DNA of 64,000 nt from Deltaproteobacteria bacterium (GCA_024636155.1 JAGXHM010000038.1:1-64000); one strand, 5' to 3'. Counted from the first letter of the stretch, positions 22,788 through 33,701 are shown. The notes: a model not told the origin generated them from the sequence alone. Made by a program: numbers and translations.

Positions 22788-23900
22788 TTAGAGCCGCATC
22801 GGCATAATAACAGCGAGATAGCCATCTTCATCAACTGGTTTAATTAATCCTGGTGATAGATTATCTTTAAGAACCATACAAATATTATCCTGATTTTGTA
22901 CCTGTAATATATCTAGTAAATAACGCGCGTTGAAACCAACCGATAGTTCAGGACCTTGGTATTTAATATCCAACTCTTCTCGGGCATCACCAAGTTCCGG
23001 GTTCGATGATGAAACTTCAAGAAGATTGTTTTTAAAAATCATTTTTACTCCACGTGATTTTTCACTTGATAGAATAATCATACGTCGCAAAGCATGCAGA
23101 AAGGGATAAACGGCAATTGTAGCAACCTGTTCATTTGTTTTCGGTATTACTCGACTATAGTCAGGGAACTCCCCATCAACCAAACGCATAATAATAACTG
23201 TCTTATCCTTGCTGACGACGGCGTTATTATCCATGAATCCTAGTTGCAATTCTCCTTCACCTTCTTCTGCCAGTTTTTTTAATTCAAGAATTCCTTTTCG
23301 AGGAAGAATAACACCTTTAGACAATTCTGAACTTTCAATAGCCTCTATCTGTTTATCTATCATCGAAAGTCTATGACCATCCGTAGCAACGAGCCGCAAC
23401 AAATTTGTTTTTTCCTGCAGCTGACAGAAAATTCCATTCAGATTATATTTACTTTCATCTTGAGAGACGGCAAAAAAGGTTTTTTCTATCATTTCTTTAC
23501 AAAGAGAACTGGCTAAATTTATGTAGTTGCCTTTATCCGGTTTGGGAAATGTAGGGAATTCATCAGCTGACAAGCCAACAATATTAAATTGTGCTTTGCC
23601 ACACTCCACTTCAATCCAACAGTTATCCTTAGCATTAAAACTGATTTCGTTTTCAGGCAACTCCTTTATTATTTCATAAAGCTTTTTAGCCGAGACTGTT
23701 ACTTTGCCTGGCTTCTGTATATTTGCCGGATAGGATGATTGCATGCCAACTTCGAGATCTGTTGCTGTCAAGTGCAGTTCACCATCACGTCCTTCTAAAA
23801 GAACATTGGAAAGAACCGGTATGGTATTTCGTTTTTCAACAATTCCCTGGACCCTGGCCAGACCTTTGAGAAAAACCTCTTTTTCAATGGTGAAATTCAT
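22788..23900 (-). CDS. dnaN: DNA polymerase III beta subunit
   Basis: MNFTIEKEVFLKGLARVQGIVEKRNTIPVLSNVLLE; VIMPMRL terminus. Confidence 0.97.
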   Translation of the reverse strand: MNFTIEKEVFLKGLARVQGIVEKRNTIPVLSNVLLEGRDGELHLTATDLEVGMQSSYPANIQKPGKVTVSAKKLYEIIKELPENEISFNAKDNCWIEVECGKAQFNIVGLSADEFPTFPKPDKGNYINLASSLCKEMIEKTFFAVSQDESKYNLNGIFCQLQEKTNLLRLVATDGHRLSMIDKQIEAIESSELSKGVILPRKGILELKKLAEEGEGELQLGFMDNNAVVSKDKTVIIMRLVDGEFPDYSRVIPKTNEQVATIAVYPFLHALRRMIILSSEKSRGVKMIFKNNLLEVSSSNPELGDAREELDIKYQGPELSVGFNARYLLDILQVQNQDNICMVLKDNLSPGLIKPVDEDGYLAVIMPMRL

Positions 23901-24133
23901 AATGTTATCCTCCATCCACAGGCTTTACTTATATTTAATAACTAATAAACTTAAAAACTAGTAGTAGTAATAGGGCCTGTTAATTAGTGTAAAAGCTATT
24001 TTTATCGTTAAATATTAAATAGTTATTAGACTTAAAACTTAAAGTAAAAACTGTTAACGAAATGGGGATAAAGTAAATTTATAAAAAAAACTCTTTTTAC
24101 CCCCAGGTTATCCTTGTCATTATAAACAAGTTA

Positions 24134-25489
24134 TCAGTTGGTTAATTCCTTACGCAATGTTTCAATGGTGGAACGTATTTGAATATCTTCGATCATAAGT
24201 TTTTCTATTTTGCGAATAGCATGAATAATCGTTGAATGATCTTTACCACCAAATAAATCGCCAATTTCTGGATAAGAAGAAGGTGTCAGTTGCCGTGAAA
24301 GATACATAGCAATTTGTCTTGGTAAAACAACAGCCTTGTGTCTTTTTGCTGACTTCATTTCAGATATTTTTATATTAAAATGGCTGCCCACTCTTTTTAT
24401 AATTTCCTCTACCGATAATTCTCGATTACGCTCAACGAGTATATCTTTGAGAACATCACGCGCCATTTCAAGTGAAACAGGAATAGCCGTTAGACTGGCA
24501 TAGGCGCCTATTCTTATTAGGTAACCTTCTAGTTCGCGAACATTATTGCAGATAGAATTAGCCAGAAAAAGAGCAACATCTTCGGGAATATTTATACTGT
24601 TTTGTTCCGCTTTCATCTTTAAAATAGCTAATTTGGTTTCTACGTCTGGTGGTTGTATATCGGCAATTAATCCCCATTCAAATCTGGAGCGTAATCTTTC
24701 TTCGAGGCCCGGGATCTCTTTTGGAAATTTATCGGAAGTAACAATTATTTGTTTATGTGATTCATAAAGAGCATTGAAGGTATGGAAAAACTCCTCCTGA
24801 GTACGTTCCTTACCCGCTATAAATTGTATATCGTCAATCAAAATAACATCCATGGAGCGAAATTTGTTACGAAATTCATCCATGCGATTATAGCGTAATG
24901 AATTAATAAGTTCATTCATGAATTTTTCAGACGTATAGTAGCAAATCCGCATCTGTGGGGATTTTTTTAGTATGGCGTTGCCTATAGCATTTGCTAGGTG
25001 GGTTTTACCTAAACCTACAGCACCGTAGATGAATAGTGGATTGTAGGTTGTTGCAGGGTTGTTGGCGACAGCCATAGCTGCAGCATATGCAAATTGATTT
25101 GATGAACCTGCTACAAATTCGTCAAAGGTATATTTACGATTTAAATTTATATCTGCTGAATAATTATTGGTTATAGGTTTTAGGTCAATCACCGCAGAAT
25201 TTGTTGATGTTTCCGCAATAGTGGTAGTTTTTGGTATGCTGTCTCTGTTTTTGCTGTCAACAGTGAAGTGAAGTTGATAGGTAATTGCAGAGAGCTCGGA
25301 GAGAATTTTTTGGATGAGTTTGCTATAATTATCTTTAACCCAATCGAGAACAAACCGGTTTGGTACTTCAAGATAAACCATATCTTGCTCGATTTTGACG
25401 AGCTTCAACGGTTTTATCCAAGTTGAAAAGTGCTGAGGACTGAGATTCAGTTCCAGATGTGCGAGGGTATCACCCCAGAGTTTATTCAT
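24134..25489 (-). CDS. dnaA: Chromosomal replication initiator DnaA
   Basis: NPLFIYGAVGLGKTHLANAIG; FGGKDHSTIIHAIRKIE. Confidence 0.98.
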   Translation of the reverse strand: MNKLWGDTLAHLELNLSPQHFSTWIKPLKLVKIEQDMVYLEVPNRFVLDWVKDNYSKLIQKILSELSAITYQLHFTVDSKNRDSIPKTTTIAETSTNSAVIDLKPITNNYSADINLNRKYTFDEFVAGSSNQFAYAAAMAVANNPATTYNPLFIYGAVGLGKTHLANAIGNAILKKSPQMRICYYTSEKFMNELINSLRYNRMDEFRNKFRSMDVILIDDIQFIAGKERTQEEFFHTFNALYESHKQIIVTSDKFPKEIPGLEERLRSRFEWGLIADIQPPDVETKLAILKMKAEQNSINIPEDVALFLANSICNNVRELEGYLIRIGAYASLTAIPVSLEMARDVLKDILVERNRELSVEEIIKRVGSHFNIKISEMKSAKRHKAVVLPRQIAMYLSRQLTPSSYPEIGDLFGGKDHSTIIHAIRKIEKLMIEDIQIRSTIETLRKELTN

Positions 25490-25794
25490 ACCGGTATTAT
25501 TCTTTACTTAAATTTCCAGATGACATAATAAAAGTTGGCTTATCCACAAACTTTTAAACAACCGTGGATAACTTCAAAAACATCGAAACATCAGTAGGTT
25601 AGGGGAAAAAACAGAGTTAATATTGCTGTTGAAGATTAGCAGAGGATTTTTTTTATTGCAAGTGAAAATTCTATTAGGATTTTTGGTTTAAACCTTTGAT
25701 ATTTTTTTAGTTCTTTACTTTTTTTTTCAACTATGCTTAAAAGTGCTGTTCACTAATACTACTAACATCCCGATAAACAGGAGATATATCTGTC
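25490..25794. other. oriC: Putative chromosomal origin region (oriC), dnaA-rpmH intergenic
   Basis: DnaA boxes TTATCCACA (25540-25548) and CGTGGATAA (25563-25571), AT-rich tract to 25740, divergent gene polarity on either side. Confidence 0.7.
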
Positions 25795-25944
25795 ATGAAA
25801 CGTACTTATCAACCAAGCAAAGTCAGCCGCAAACGTACCCATGGTTTTCGCAGGCGTATGCGTTCGAATGGCGGTTCAAATATTATAAAACGTAGGCGTG
25901 CCCGGGGCCGTAAGTCTTTGGCTGTGTCTATTCCAATCAAGTAA
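25795..25944 (+). CDS. rpmH: 50S ribosomal protein L34 (49 aa, absent from ORF track)
   Basis: [49 protein letters not shown]. Confidence 0.98.
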   Translation: MKRTYQPSKVSRKRTHGFRRRMRSNGGSNIIKRRRARGRKSLAVSIPIK

Positions 25945-25958
25945 TAACAAGTTAACGG

Positions 25959-26315
25959 GTGAAAGGTGAACAAACCTTTGAGAGGTTTCGCAGAATACGT
26001 CGCTCAAGTGATTACAAACGGACTTGGCAAGAAGGACGACGTTATCACACTACCCATTTTGTTGTGATTGTGAACCCTGGACGGGAGTTTTCTCGTCTGG
26101 GGATAACCGTAAGTCGCAAAGTCGGCAATGCTGTTTGCCGCAATCAACTCAAACGCTGGATTCGCGATTTATTTAGAAATAACTATAAACAGTTTGGTTT
26201 AATCGTGGATCTATCGATTATTGCCAAGCGTCAAGCAGGCCCCCTGAGTCGTTCGCAAGTGGATCGGGAACTTCTGACAGTCTTTGCCCGCCTGGAGACC
26301 GAAGATCATGTTTAA
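25959..26315 (+). CDS. rnpA: Ribonuclease P protein component
   Basis: GTG start; [23 protein letters not shown]. Confidence 0.95.
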   Translation: MKGEQTFERFRRIRRSSDYKRTWQEGRRYHTTHFVVIVNPGREFSRLGITVSRKVGNAVCRNQLKRWIRDLFRNNYKQFGLIVDLSIIAKRQAGPLSRSQVDRELLTVFARLETEDHV

Positions 26316-26520
26316 ACGGTTAGCCTTAGCGGGTATTCGCTTTTATAGAGTATTTATTTCCCCACTAAAACCACCCACCTGTCGTTTTTACCCTTCTTGC
26401 TCTACGTACACCCTGGATGCTGTTACCAAGTATGGCGCCATGAGTGGTATTTGGTTGGGAATTAAACGTTTAGCCCGTTGTCATCCCTGGCACCCTGGGG
26501 GATTTGATCCGGTTGATTAG
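26308..26520 (+). CDS. yidD: Membrane protein insertion efficiency factor YidD
   Basis: [40 protein letters not shown]. Confidence 0.96.
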   Translation: MFKRLALAGIRFYRVFISPLKPPTCRFYPSCSTYTLDAVTKYGAMSGIWLGIKRLARCHPWHPGGFDPVD

Positions 26521-26549
26521 GATCTATAAACAGGAGTTTTTCTCAAATT

Positions 26550-28187
26550 ATGAATACATCTGAAAATAAAAATTTAGTCCTCGCTATGGTTCTCATGCTT
26601 GCAGTCTGGTTGGGCTTTTCCTTCTTTTTTCCACCGACCCCAAAAGAGCAGACGCAACCAGTTGTAAATCAGAAAGAACAGTCGGTCGTAGCGCCAACAA
26701 CCGAGGAGCAACATGTCGCCAATAATGTTGCTGAAGTTACAGCACCGGTTGTTGATCCCGTAGCGGTTCTTATTGCTGAGACTTCCGCACCTGCGCGAGA
26801 TATTGTTGTTGAGACAGATAAATATCAGGCTGTTTTTACCACCCAGGGCGCGCGTCTGGTTTCTTTCAAATTGAAGGATTACCATATAACAGCTGACCAA
26901 GCGTCTCCTCCTGTGCAGATGTTTGAAGAAGGGCCACAGCGCTATTCAACCTTGCGTACAACAGGTTCTGAGGGGTTTCTCTTAAGCGAGGATGCCCGCT
27001 TTGAAACAATAGCGCAGGATCTTGTTGAGGTCGCAGGGAGTGAGCGAGTTACCATCCGCTTTCAGCATGTTGCTGCCAATGGCATGCAATACGTAAAGAC
27101 CTTCGTTGTGAGTGGTAATGAATATCTGATCGACACTGGCTTTGAATTACACAACCCTGGTCCAACACCACTACGCGGCACAGTTGATCTTGCCCTGGTA
27201 CAGCGCTGGGATGAGTCTCTTAATGATGACAGTTACTCCTTCTCTGGCCCAGCAACTCTGGTAGAAGATAAAATCGAAGAGGTGGACGTTGACGACCTGA
27301 AAGAAGGTTCTGTTGCGTACAGTAAAGGCCTTGTCTGGACATCTTTTCAAACCAAGTACTTTCTTTCGGTTGTGGTGCCTGGAGAGAGAACCGTAGAACG
27401 AATTCAGATTTCGCGTAACGGTGATGCCATAGAGAATGTTTTGGAAACCCCTTACTTCACTTTACAGGGCGGAGAGAGTCGTAAGCTTGATTACCTGGTC
27501 TTCATTGGCCCGAAAGAACCTCAACTACTCACTGCTGCTGGTCATCAGTTGGATAAAATTGTTGGTTTTGGCTTTTTTGACCTTCTGGCTCAGCCTCTTT
27601 TTGTGGTTCTGACTTTTCTCTATGGTTATTTTAAAAATTATGGCGTGGCTATTATTCTCTTGACGGTGTTGATCAAGATAGTCTTCTGGCCCTTGACCCA
27701 CAAGAGCTATTCTTCAATGAAGTCGATGCAAAAACTGCAACCAGAGATGCAGAAGATGCGTGACAAGTACAAGAATGACAAAGAACGTCTGAATAAGGAG
27801 ATGATGGCGCTTTATAAGACTAATAGCGTCAATCCCTTAGGTGGTTGTTTGCCCATGTTGGTGCAGATTCCGGTTTTCTTTGCGCTATATCAGGTGCTGC
27901 TTAACTCTATCGCTCTTCGGCACGCCCCTTTTGCTTTTTGGTTGATGGACCTCTCTGCTAAAGACCCTTACTACATTACGCCTCTTCTGATGGGCGCGAG
28001 TATGTTTGTGCAGCAGAAGATGACCCCGACAACGGCAGACCCGATGCAGGCAAAAATCTTTATGATGATGCCGATCGTCTTTACTTTCATGTTCCTCAAC
28101 TTCCCGTCAGGGTTAGTTATTTATTGGTTAGTGAACAATCTTTTAACTATTTTGCAGCAGTATTTCATTCATCGTAAAGCCACCTGA
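26550..28187 (+). CDS. yidC: Membrane protein insertase YidC
   Basis: YidC C-terminal domain LTHKSYSSMKSMQKLQPEMQKMRDKYKNDKERLNKEMMALYK. Confidence 0.97.
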   Translation: MNTSENKNLVLAMVLMLAVWLGFSFFFPPTPKEQTQPVVNQKEQSVVAPTTEEQHVANNVAEVTAPVVDPVAVLIAETSAPARDIVVETDKYQAVFTTQGARLVSFKLKDYHITADQASPPVQMFEEGPQRYSTLRTTGSEGFLLSEDARFETIAQDLVEVAGSERVTIRFQHVAANGMQYVKTFVVSGNEYLIDTGFELHNPGPTPLRGTVDLALVQRWDESLNDDSYSFSGPATLVEDKIEEVDVDDLKEGSVAYSKGLVWTSFQTKYFLSVVVPGERTVERIQISRNGDAIENVLETPYFTLQGGESRKLDYLVFIGPKEPQLLTAAGHQLDKIVGFGFFDLLAQPLFVVLTFLYGYFKNYGVAIILLTVLIKIVFWPLTHKSYSSMKSMQKLQPEMQKMRDKYKNDKERLNKEMMALYKTNSVNPLGGCLPMLVQIPVFFALYQVLLNSIALRHAPFAFWLMDLSAKDPYYITPLLMGASMFVQQKMTPTTADPMQAKIFMMMPIVFTFMFLNFPSGLVIYWLVNNLLTILQQYFIHRKAT

Positions 28188-28196
28188 TCGCTTGTT

Positions 28197-28829
28197 ATGA
28201 ATCAACTGTACCTGCATGTTGAAGTTGCAGCAAAGAGCCTGGATGTTGCTGTCGAACAGGCTCTTGTGCAATTGAATTGCACAAGAGCCGAGGCAGACAT
28301 TGACGTTTTGCAGCTCTATTCATCAGGACTTTTTGGTCTCTTTGGTCGGCGCTTGGCGCGGGTTCACGTCACAATACATGATCGCGGTATTCTTGCGCGT
28401 CAGTTTGCTCGTCGCTTGTTGTCTTTAAGTGGTCTGGAAGCCACTGTTGATTTGGTTTCAGCTAGTACCCAGACTGAGCTTCACTTGTCAGCACATGATA
28501 CGAGCCTTGTGATTGGTCGTCATGGCCAGACATTAGAGGCACTGCAAAGCCTGGTTGGCACTATGACGGATCGGTTGACGACTGATCGTACGCCAATTAT
28601 TCTCGATGTGGACGGTTACCGTGGGCGGCGACGTAATTTTCTTAATCGTCTGGCCCAACGTTTGTCTCAAAAGGTACGTCAATCAGGCAAACCAGCCTCT
28701 ACCCCTCCCCTTGTTCTCAGTGAGCGCCGCATTCTACACGAATTATTTAAGCAGGAGTCGGACCTGCAATCTCATTCCAAGAATCACGAAGGTGGTCGCA
28801 AAATAATCATTCTGCAGCCACGGGGTTAA
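28197..28829 (+). CDS. jag: Jag/SpoIIIJ-associated KH-R3H protein
   Basis: Jag-N, KH (LVIGRHGQTLEALQSLVG) and R3H-like region; position after yidC. Confidence 0.9.
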   Translation: MNQLYLHVEVAAKSLDVAVEQALVQLNCTRAEADIDVLQLYSSGLFGLFGRRLARVHVTIHDRGILARQFARRLLSLSGLEATVDLVSASTQTELHLSAHDTSLVIGRHGQTLEALQSLVGTMTDRLTTDRTPIILDVDGYRGRRRNFLNRLAQRLSQKVRQSGKPASTPPLVLSERRILHELFKQESDLQSHSKNHEGGRKIIILQPRG

Positions 28830-28832
28830 CGG

Positions 28833-30203
28833 ATGTTGTCGTTTAATACAATTGTTGCTCCAGCTACACCGCCTGGCGAGGGAGGGGTCGGTATTATCCG
28901 CCTTTCCGGCCCTCGTGCTGTTGAATTTCTTGACGTTGTTTTTCAAGGAAAAACCCTCGCCACTGCGATGAAGTCACACCGTCTCTACCACGGTCATTTG
29001 TTCAATCAGCACTCTGTGCGGGTTGATGAGGTCCTTGTTGTGGTTATGCGAGCTCCTCGATCGTATACTGGCGAGGATGTGGTTGAGGTTCACTGCCATG
29101 GCGGCAGTCAGATACTCCGCACTGTTTTGGATCTTTTCTTGGCTTCAGGTGCCAGTATGGCGACCCCTGGAGAGTTTACCCAGCGCGCTTTTTTGAATGG
29201 TCGCATTGATCTGACGCAAGCTGAAGCGGTTGTTGATATGATCAAGGCCCGTTCAGAGCGTGCCAGTCGCGTTGCTATGGACCAACTTGACGGTCACCTC
29301 TCACGGAAAATTTACCATTTTTCGGGGCAACTGAAAGATGCTCTGGCTTTACTTGAGGCCCATATCGATTTCCCGGATGACGAAGTCGGCACTCTGGATC
29401 TTCCTGGTTTACTCGTTCCGGTTCATGAGTTATCCCTTGAGATGGCATCTTTGGCGAGTAGCTTTGATGTTGGTCGTGCTTTGCGGGAGGGGATAAAGGT
29501 TTTGATTCTTGGTCGCCCCAATGTTGGTAAAAGCTCCTTGATGAATGCACTGTTAGGTGAATCAAGGTCGATTGTGACAGAGATAGCTGGTACCACCCGT
29601 GACACGTTGGAAGAGCAGTTGATTCTTGATGGTTTTCCGATCAGGTTGGTTGATGCGGCTGGTGTGAGGGACACTTTTGATCTGATTGAGCAAGAGGGTG
29701 TTCGTCGTGCTCGCGCAAAGGCGCTGACCGCAGACCTTATTTTGATGGTCGTGGATGGATGTTGCCCTTTGATTGATGAAGACTTCCTGGCGCTGGAATT
29801 ATGCCACCCAAGTAAAACCGTGATTGTCGTCAATAAGAGCGATCAAGCTCAAGCTTGCGATTTAGAACTTTTGTCGAGTTTTCCGCAACAGGTTTCAATT
29901 TCAGCTAAATATAATTTAGGTCTTACAGCGCTGCGGGAAGCTATTGTGGGACGACTCTCCAGCGACAAAGCACTCTCAGGTAGTGAGGGGGTCGTAATCA
30001 CGGAGAGGCGACACCGAGACGCTCTCTTGCGAGCGATTGCAAGTTTGGAAGAGTTACAGAGGTCTGTGGACGCTGTTGCTCCACTTGAATGTTTGGCTTT
30101 GGAATTACGTGAAGCCTTGTCAGCCCTTGGTCAAATTACCGGTGAAACCACACCTGATGAAATTCTAGATCACATTTTTAGCCAGTTTTCTATTGGTAAA
30201 TAG
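28833..30203 (+). CDS. mnmE: tRNA modification GTPase MnmE
   Basis: TIVAPATPPGEGGVGIIRLSG; LGRPNVGKSSLMNALLG; C-terminal CIGK-like FSIGK. Confidence 0.96.
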   Translation: MLSFNTIVAPATPPGEGGVGIIRLSGPRAVEFLDVVFQGKTLATAMKSHRLYHGHLFNQHSVRVDEVLVVVMRAPRSYTGEDVVEVHCHGGSQILRTVLDLFLASGASMATPGEFTQRAFLNGRIDLTQAEAVVDMIKARSERASRVAMDQLDGHLSRKIYHFSGQLKDALALLEAHIDFPDDEVGTLDLPGLLVPVHELSLEMASLASSFDVGRALREGIKVLILGRPNVGKSSLMNALLGESRSIVTEIAGTTRDTLEEQLILDGFPIRLVDAAGVRDTFDLIEQEGVRRARAKALTADLILMVVDGCCPLIDEDFLALELCHPSKTVIVVNKSDQAQACDLELLSSFPQQVSISAKYNLGLTALREAIVGRLSSDKALSGSEGVVITERRHRDALLRAIASLEELQRSVDAVAPLECLALELREALSALGQITGETTPDEILDHIFSQFSIGK

Positions 30204-30207
30204 TATC

Positions 30208-30223
30208 TGTTCCACGTGAAACT
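30208..30223. promoter_or_regulatory. parS: parS-like site 1
   Basis: TGTTCCACGTGAAACT. Confidence 0.8.
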
Positions 30224-30243
30224 TTGAGTGTTTTTTGAATAAC

Positions 30244-30259
30244 TGTTCCACGTGAAACA
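30244..30259. promoter_or_regulatory. parS: parS site 2
   Basis: TGTTCCACGTGAAACA, 16-bp near-palindrome close to the canonical TGTTTCACGTGAAACA. Confidence 0.88.
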
Positions 30260-30296
30260 TGTTCTCGGTGTTGATTGGCGTAAAAGGAAGGAATCT

Positions 30297-32144
30297 ATGG
30301 CTGAAAACTACGATGTAATCGTGGTTGGTGCTGGTCACGCTGGTTGCGAGGCTGCGCTGGCTGCAGCCCGTATGGGGTGCCGAGCTCTACTTCTGACCCT
30401 TAATCTGGACGCTGTCGCTCAAATGTCGTGCAACCCGGCGATAGGTGGGTTAGCTAAAGGACACCTGGTGCGTGAAATTGATGCGCTTGGTGGCGAGATG
30501 GCACGCAATATTGACGCTACAGGTATTCAGTTTCGTGTTTTGAATACAAAGAAGGGGCCCGCGGTGCAGGCCTCGCGAGCTCAAGCTGACCGTGATCTTT
30601 ACCGGGCTCGTATGAAGCAGGTGATTGAAGGTCAATCATGCCTCGATCTTAAACAGGGTCAAGTTGTTCGGTTGCTTGTTGAGGGAAATGTCGTTAAAGG
30701 AGTTGAAACCCGCGATGGCCTGCTTTTTTCAGCACCAAGCGTTATACTGACAACCGGCACCTTTATGCATGGCCTAATCCATATTGGTTTGGTTAATTAC
30801 CCCGGAGGCCGTGCCGGAGAACCGCCATCTGAAGGACTTTCAAGCCATCTGCGTTCGCTTGGTTTTACTGTCGGGCGCTTGAAAACCGGAACACCACCCC
30901 GCCTCTCTGCGGCAACGATTAACTTCTCCGAACTCGAAGAACAGCCCGGTGACCCCTGCCCCAAGCCGTTTTCTGCCGACACCGCGAAGATTGATCGCCC
31001 GCAAGTTCCCTGTCATATTACCTATACTAACGAACGCACCCACGAGGTGATCCGTGCTGGCCTGGATCGCTCTCCCTTGTATTCAGGCGTCATAGAGGGT
31101 GTTGGTCCGCGTTACTGTCCGTCTATCGAAGACAAGGTTGTGCGCTTCCCTGACAAGAATCAGCACCAGATATTCCTTGAGCCGGAAGGTCTTGCGAGCG
31201 GCGAGATCTACCCGAATGGTGTCTCTACCTCATTGCCTGTTGATGTGCAGTTGGCTTACCTGCGAACGATGAAAGGCCTCGAGAAGGTTGAGATAACGCG
31301 ACCAGGATACGCGATAGAGTATGACTACGTCGATCCTATTCAATTGTATCCAACCTTGGAAACTAAACGCTTGCACGGTCTCTATCATGCTGGTCAGATT
31401 AACGGCACCTCCGGTTATGAGGAAGCGGCTGCCCAAGGGCTTCTGGCGGGTATAAATGCGGCACTGCAGACGAAAGGGTGTGAGCCGGTAGTGATTGGTC
31501 GAGATCAGGGTTATCTTGGTGTGCTGGTGGATGATCTGGTTAATTTGGGCGCCAAAGAACCTTATCGGATGTTTACCTCGCGGGCTGAATATCGTCTTTT
31601 ATTGCGTGAAGATAATGCCGACCAACGCCTCAGCCCCCTCGGACGAGAGATAGGATTATTGACCGATGATCGCTGGGAACGCTTCTCGGATAAGCTTTCT
31701 GGCCTGGGTCGGGGCCACGAGCGTTTACGTCAAGTGCGAATTTCTCCAGGAAATCGTGAGGTTTTGGCTCGACTTGGATTGCTGGATTTAAAAAATGGTG
31801 CTTCCCTTGAAGAGTTACTACGCCGGCCGGAGATCTGTATCGATGACCTTGGTTTCCTCGATGCGGAGTTGGCTGGCCTTTCTCACGAAGTCCGTAGAGA
31901 GCTGGAAACGGAAGTCAAGTATGCCGGCTACATTGGCCGACAGAAAGAACAGGTTGAACGCTTTAAGCGTCTAGAAAATCTTGTTATTCCAGCTGACTTT
32001 GATTATGACGCAATAAATGGCCTGTCCGCTGAGGTTCATGAAAAGCTTAAACTGGTGACACCTCGTACCCTTGGTCAGGCTGGACGAATTCCTGGCGTTA
32101 CCCCGGCAGCGATTGCCATACTGGCGATTCTTTTGCGGCGTTAA
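30297..32144 (+). CDS. mnmG: tRNA uridine-5-carboxymethylaminomethyl synthesis protein MnmG
   Basis: [23 protein letters not shown]; start after AGGAAGGA; upstream ATG at 30252 overlaps parS. Confidence 0.97.
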   Translation: MAENYDVIVVGAGHAGCEAALAAARMGCRALLLTLNLDAVAQMSCNPAIGGLAKGHLVREIDALGGEMARNIDATGIQFRVLNTKKGPAVQASRAQADRDLYRARMKQVIEGQSCLDLKQGQVVRLLVEGNVVKGVETRDGLLFSAPSVILTTGTFMHGLIHIGLVNYPGGRAGEPPSEGLSSHLRSLGFTVGRLKTGTPPRLSAATINFSELEEQPGDPCPKPFSADTAKIDRPQVPCHITYTNERTHEVIRAGLDRSPLYSGVIEGVGPRYCPSIEDKVVRFPDKNQHQIFLEPEGLASGEIYPNGVSTSLPVDVQLAYLRTMKGLEKVEITRPGYAIEYDYVDPIQLYPTLETKRLHGLYHAGQINGTSGYEEAAAQGLLAGINAALQTKGCEPVVIGRDQGYLGVLVDDLVNLGAKEPYRMFTSRAEYRLLLREDNADQRLSPLGREIGLLTDDRWERFSDKLSGLGRGHERLRQVRISPGNREVLARLGLLDLKNGASLEELLRRPEICIDDLGFLDAELAGLSHEVRRELETEVKYAGYIGRQKEQVERFKRLENLVIPADFDYDAINGLSAEVHEKLKLVTPRTLGQAGRIPGVTPAAIAILAILLRR

Positions 32145-32154
32145 GGTGGAATGT

Positions 32155-32787
32155 ATGGTGTTGTCGGAACTGCTGGGCAGGCTCGACCTTGATGTCTCTT
32201 TGGAGGTCTTGCCTCCGTTGGAAGGCATAGTTGATGAGCTTTTGCGCTGGAATCCTCGCCGTAACCTAACCGCTATCACTGATCGAGAAGAAGTTTTGGA
32301 GAAGCATTTGGTCGATTCTTTGACTCTGCTCCCCTTTGCCCGCCAATCAACTCACCTGCTTGATATCGGCTCCGGTGCCGGTTTCCCGGCTTTGCCATTG
32401 AAGGTTGTCTGTCCAGAACTCGAAGTTGTTTCTGTTGATGCGGTCGGTAAAAAAATAGATTTCCAGCGCCATATTGTCAGAAAGCTTAGTTTGCAAGGCT
32501 TTGTAGCGCTTCATGCTCGTGTCGAGACGCTGACCGAATATCATGCCGGTTTTGATCTGGTAACCGCCCGGGCGCTGTGCTCTTTGGCGGAATTGGTTGC
32601 CCTGGCGGAGCCTTTTCTGTCTCCAGGCGGCCGTTTGGTGGCGATGAAAGGCTTGGAGGGAAGCCGTGAGCTTAACGAGCAACAAGGAGCTTTGAAGCAG
32701 GCTGGTTGGTTTGTCGTTTTGCATCGGTTAAACCTGCCCCTGTCCGGGGCTGAACGTTGCCTGATAGAGTTGACCCGTTTAGAGTGA
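32155..32787 (+). CDS. rsmG: 16S rRNA (guanine527-N7)-methyltransferase RsmG
   Basis: LLDIGSGAGFPALPLKVVCPELEVVSVDAVGKKIDFQRH; ATG at 32155 preferred over ORF-track start. Confidence 0.93.
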   Translation: MVLSELLGRLDLDVSLEVLPPLEGIVDELLRWNPRRNLTAITDREEVLEKHLVDSLTLLPFARQSTHLLDIGSGAGFPALPLKVVCPELEVVSVDAVGKKIDFQRHIVRKLSLQGFVALHARVETLTEYHAGFDLVTARALCSLAELVALAEPFLSPGGRLVAMKGLEGSRELNEQQGALKQAGWFVVLHRLNLPLSGAERCLIELTRLE

Positions 32788-32931
32788 TTTTCCACCAGAT
32801 GTAGTGTTTGTTTCAGGTTCTACCTCAATATCTGGTGGTTTGCAGTTGTCAGGCAAATTTCCTTTGAAGATCCAGGTGCTTATGTTAATCTGAGCGACTT
32901 GAAAAACATCACCCGAAGGAGTTATTAGGGC

Positions 32932-33696
32932 ATGGTCCAGGTAATCGCGATCGCCAACCAGAAAGGTGGTGTAGGCAAGACCACGACAGCAGTAAATCTT
33001 GCTGCGTCTCTGGCTGTTGCAGAAAAGCGCACCTTGTTGGTCGATTTAGACCCTCAGGCCAATGCGACCAGCGGTGTTGGTGTCGATCCTAACCGCGTGA
33101 AGCAGACGGTCTACCATGCGTTGCTTGGTTCGGTTCCGGTTAGTGAATTGCGGCAAACAACAAGCATCGAGCCCCTTCATCTGTTGCCCGCGAATCCGGA
33201 TCTGATTGGTGCCGAAGTAGAGTTGATCTCTGCGCTGGCACGCGAGAACAAATTAAAGACAGCCCTGTCTGAGATCACTGACGAATATGACTATATTCTT
33301 ATCGACTGCCCACCTTCTCTTGGACTGTTGACAATTAATGCTCTGACTGCTGCTGACAGTGTACTGATCCCTTTGCAGTGCGAGTATTACGCCATGGAGG
33401 GGATGACACAGTTGATCAACACGGTACGTCTGATCCAACGTGAGTTGAACCCGAGATTAGTTATTCGTGGCATTCTTTTGACAATGTTTGATGCTCGCAA
33501 CAACTTATCCCATCAAGTCAGTGCCGGGATTCGTGAACATTTCACCAAACAAGTTTTTGAAACCATGATTCCACGCAATGTGCGCCTTTCTGAGGCGCCC
33601 AGCCATGGTTTGCCAGCCCTCCTCTACGACATCTCTTCGCGGGGTGCTGTTGCTTATCTGGATTTGGCGCGTGAAATCATCGGTATGGAGTCGTAA
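32932..33696 (+). CDS. parA: Chromosome partitioning protein ParA/Soj
   Basis: IAIANQKGGVGKTTTAVNLAASLA; DLDPQANATSG. Confidence 0.97.
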   Translation: MVQVIAIANQKGGVGKTTTAVNLAASLAVAEKRTLLVDLDPQANATSGVGVDPNRVKQTVYHALLGSVPVSELRQTTSIEPLHLLPANPDLIGAEVELISALARENKLKTALSEITDEYDYILIDCPPSLGLLTINALTAADSVLIPLQCEYYAMEGMTQLINTVRLIQRELNPRLVIRGILLTMFDARNNLSHQVSAGIREHFTKQVFETMIPRNVRLSEAPSHGLPALLYDISSRGAVAYLDLAREIIGMES

Positions 33697-33701
33697 GAAG
33701 A

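Noticed and set aside
23050-23066. parS-like string in dnaN (CTCCACGTGATTTTTC)
   Set aside because: Only the central CCACGTGA core matches; one half-site is lost.
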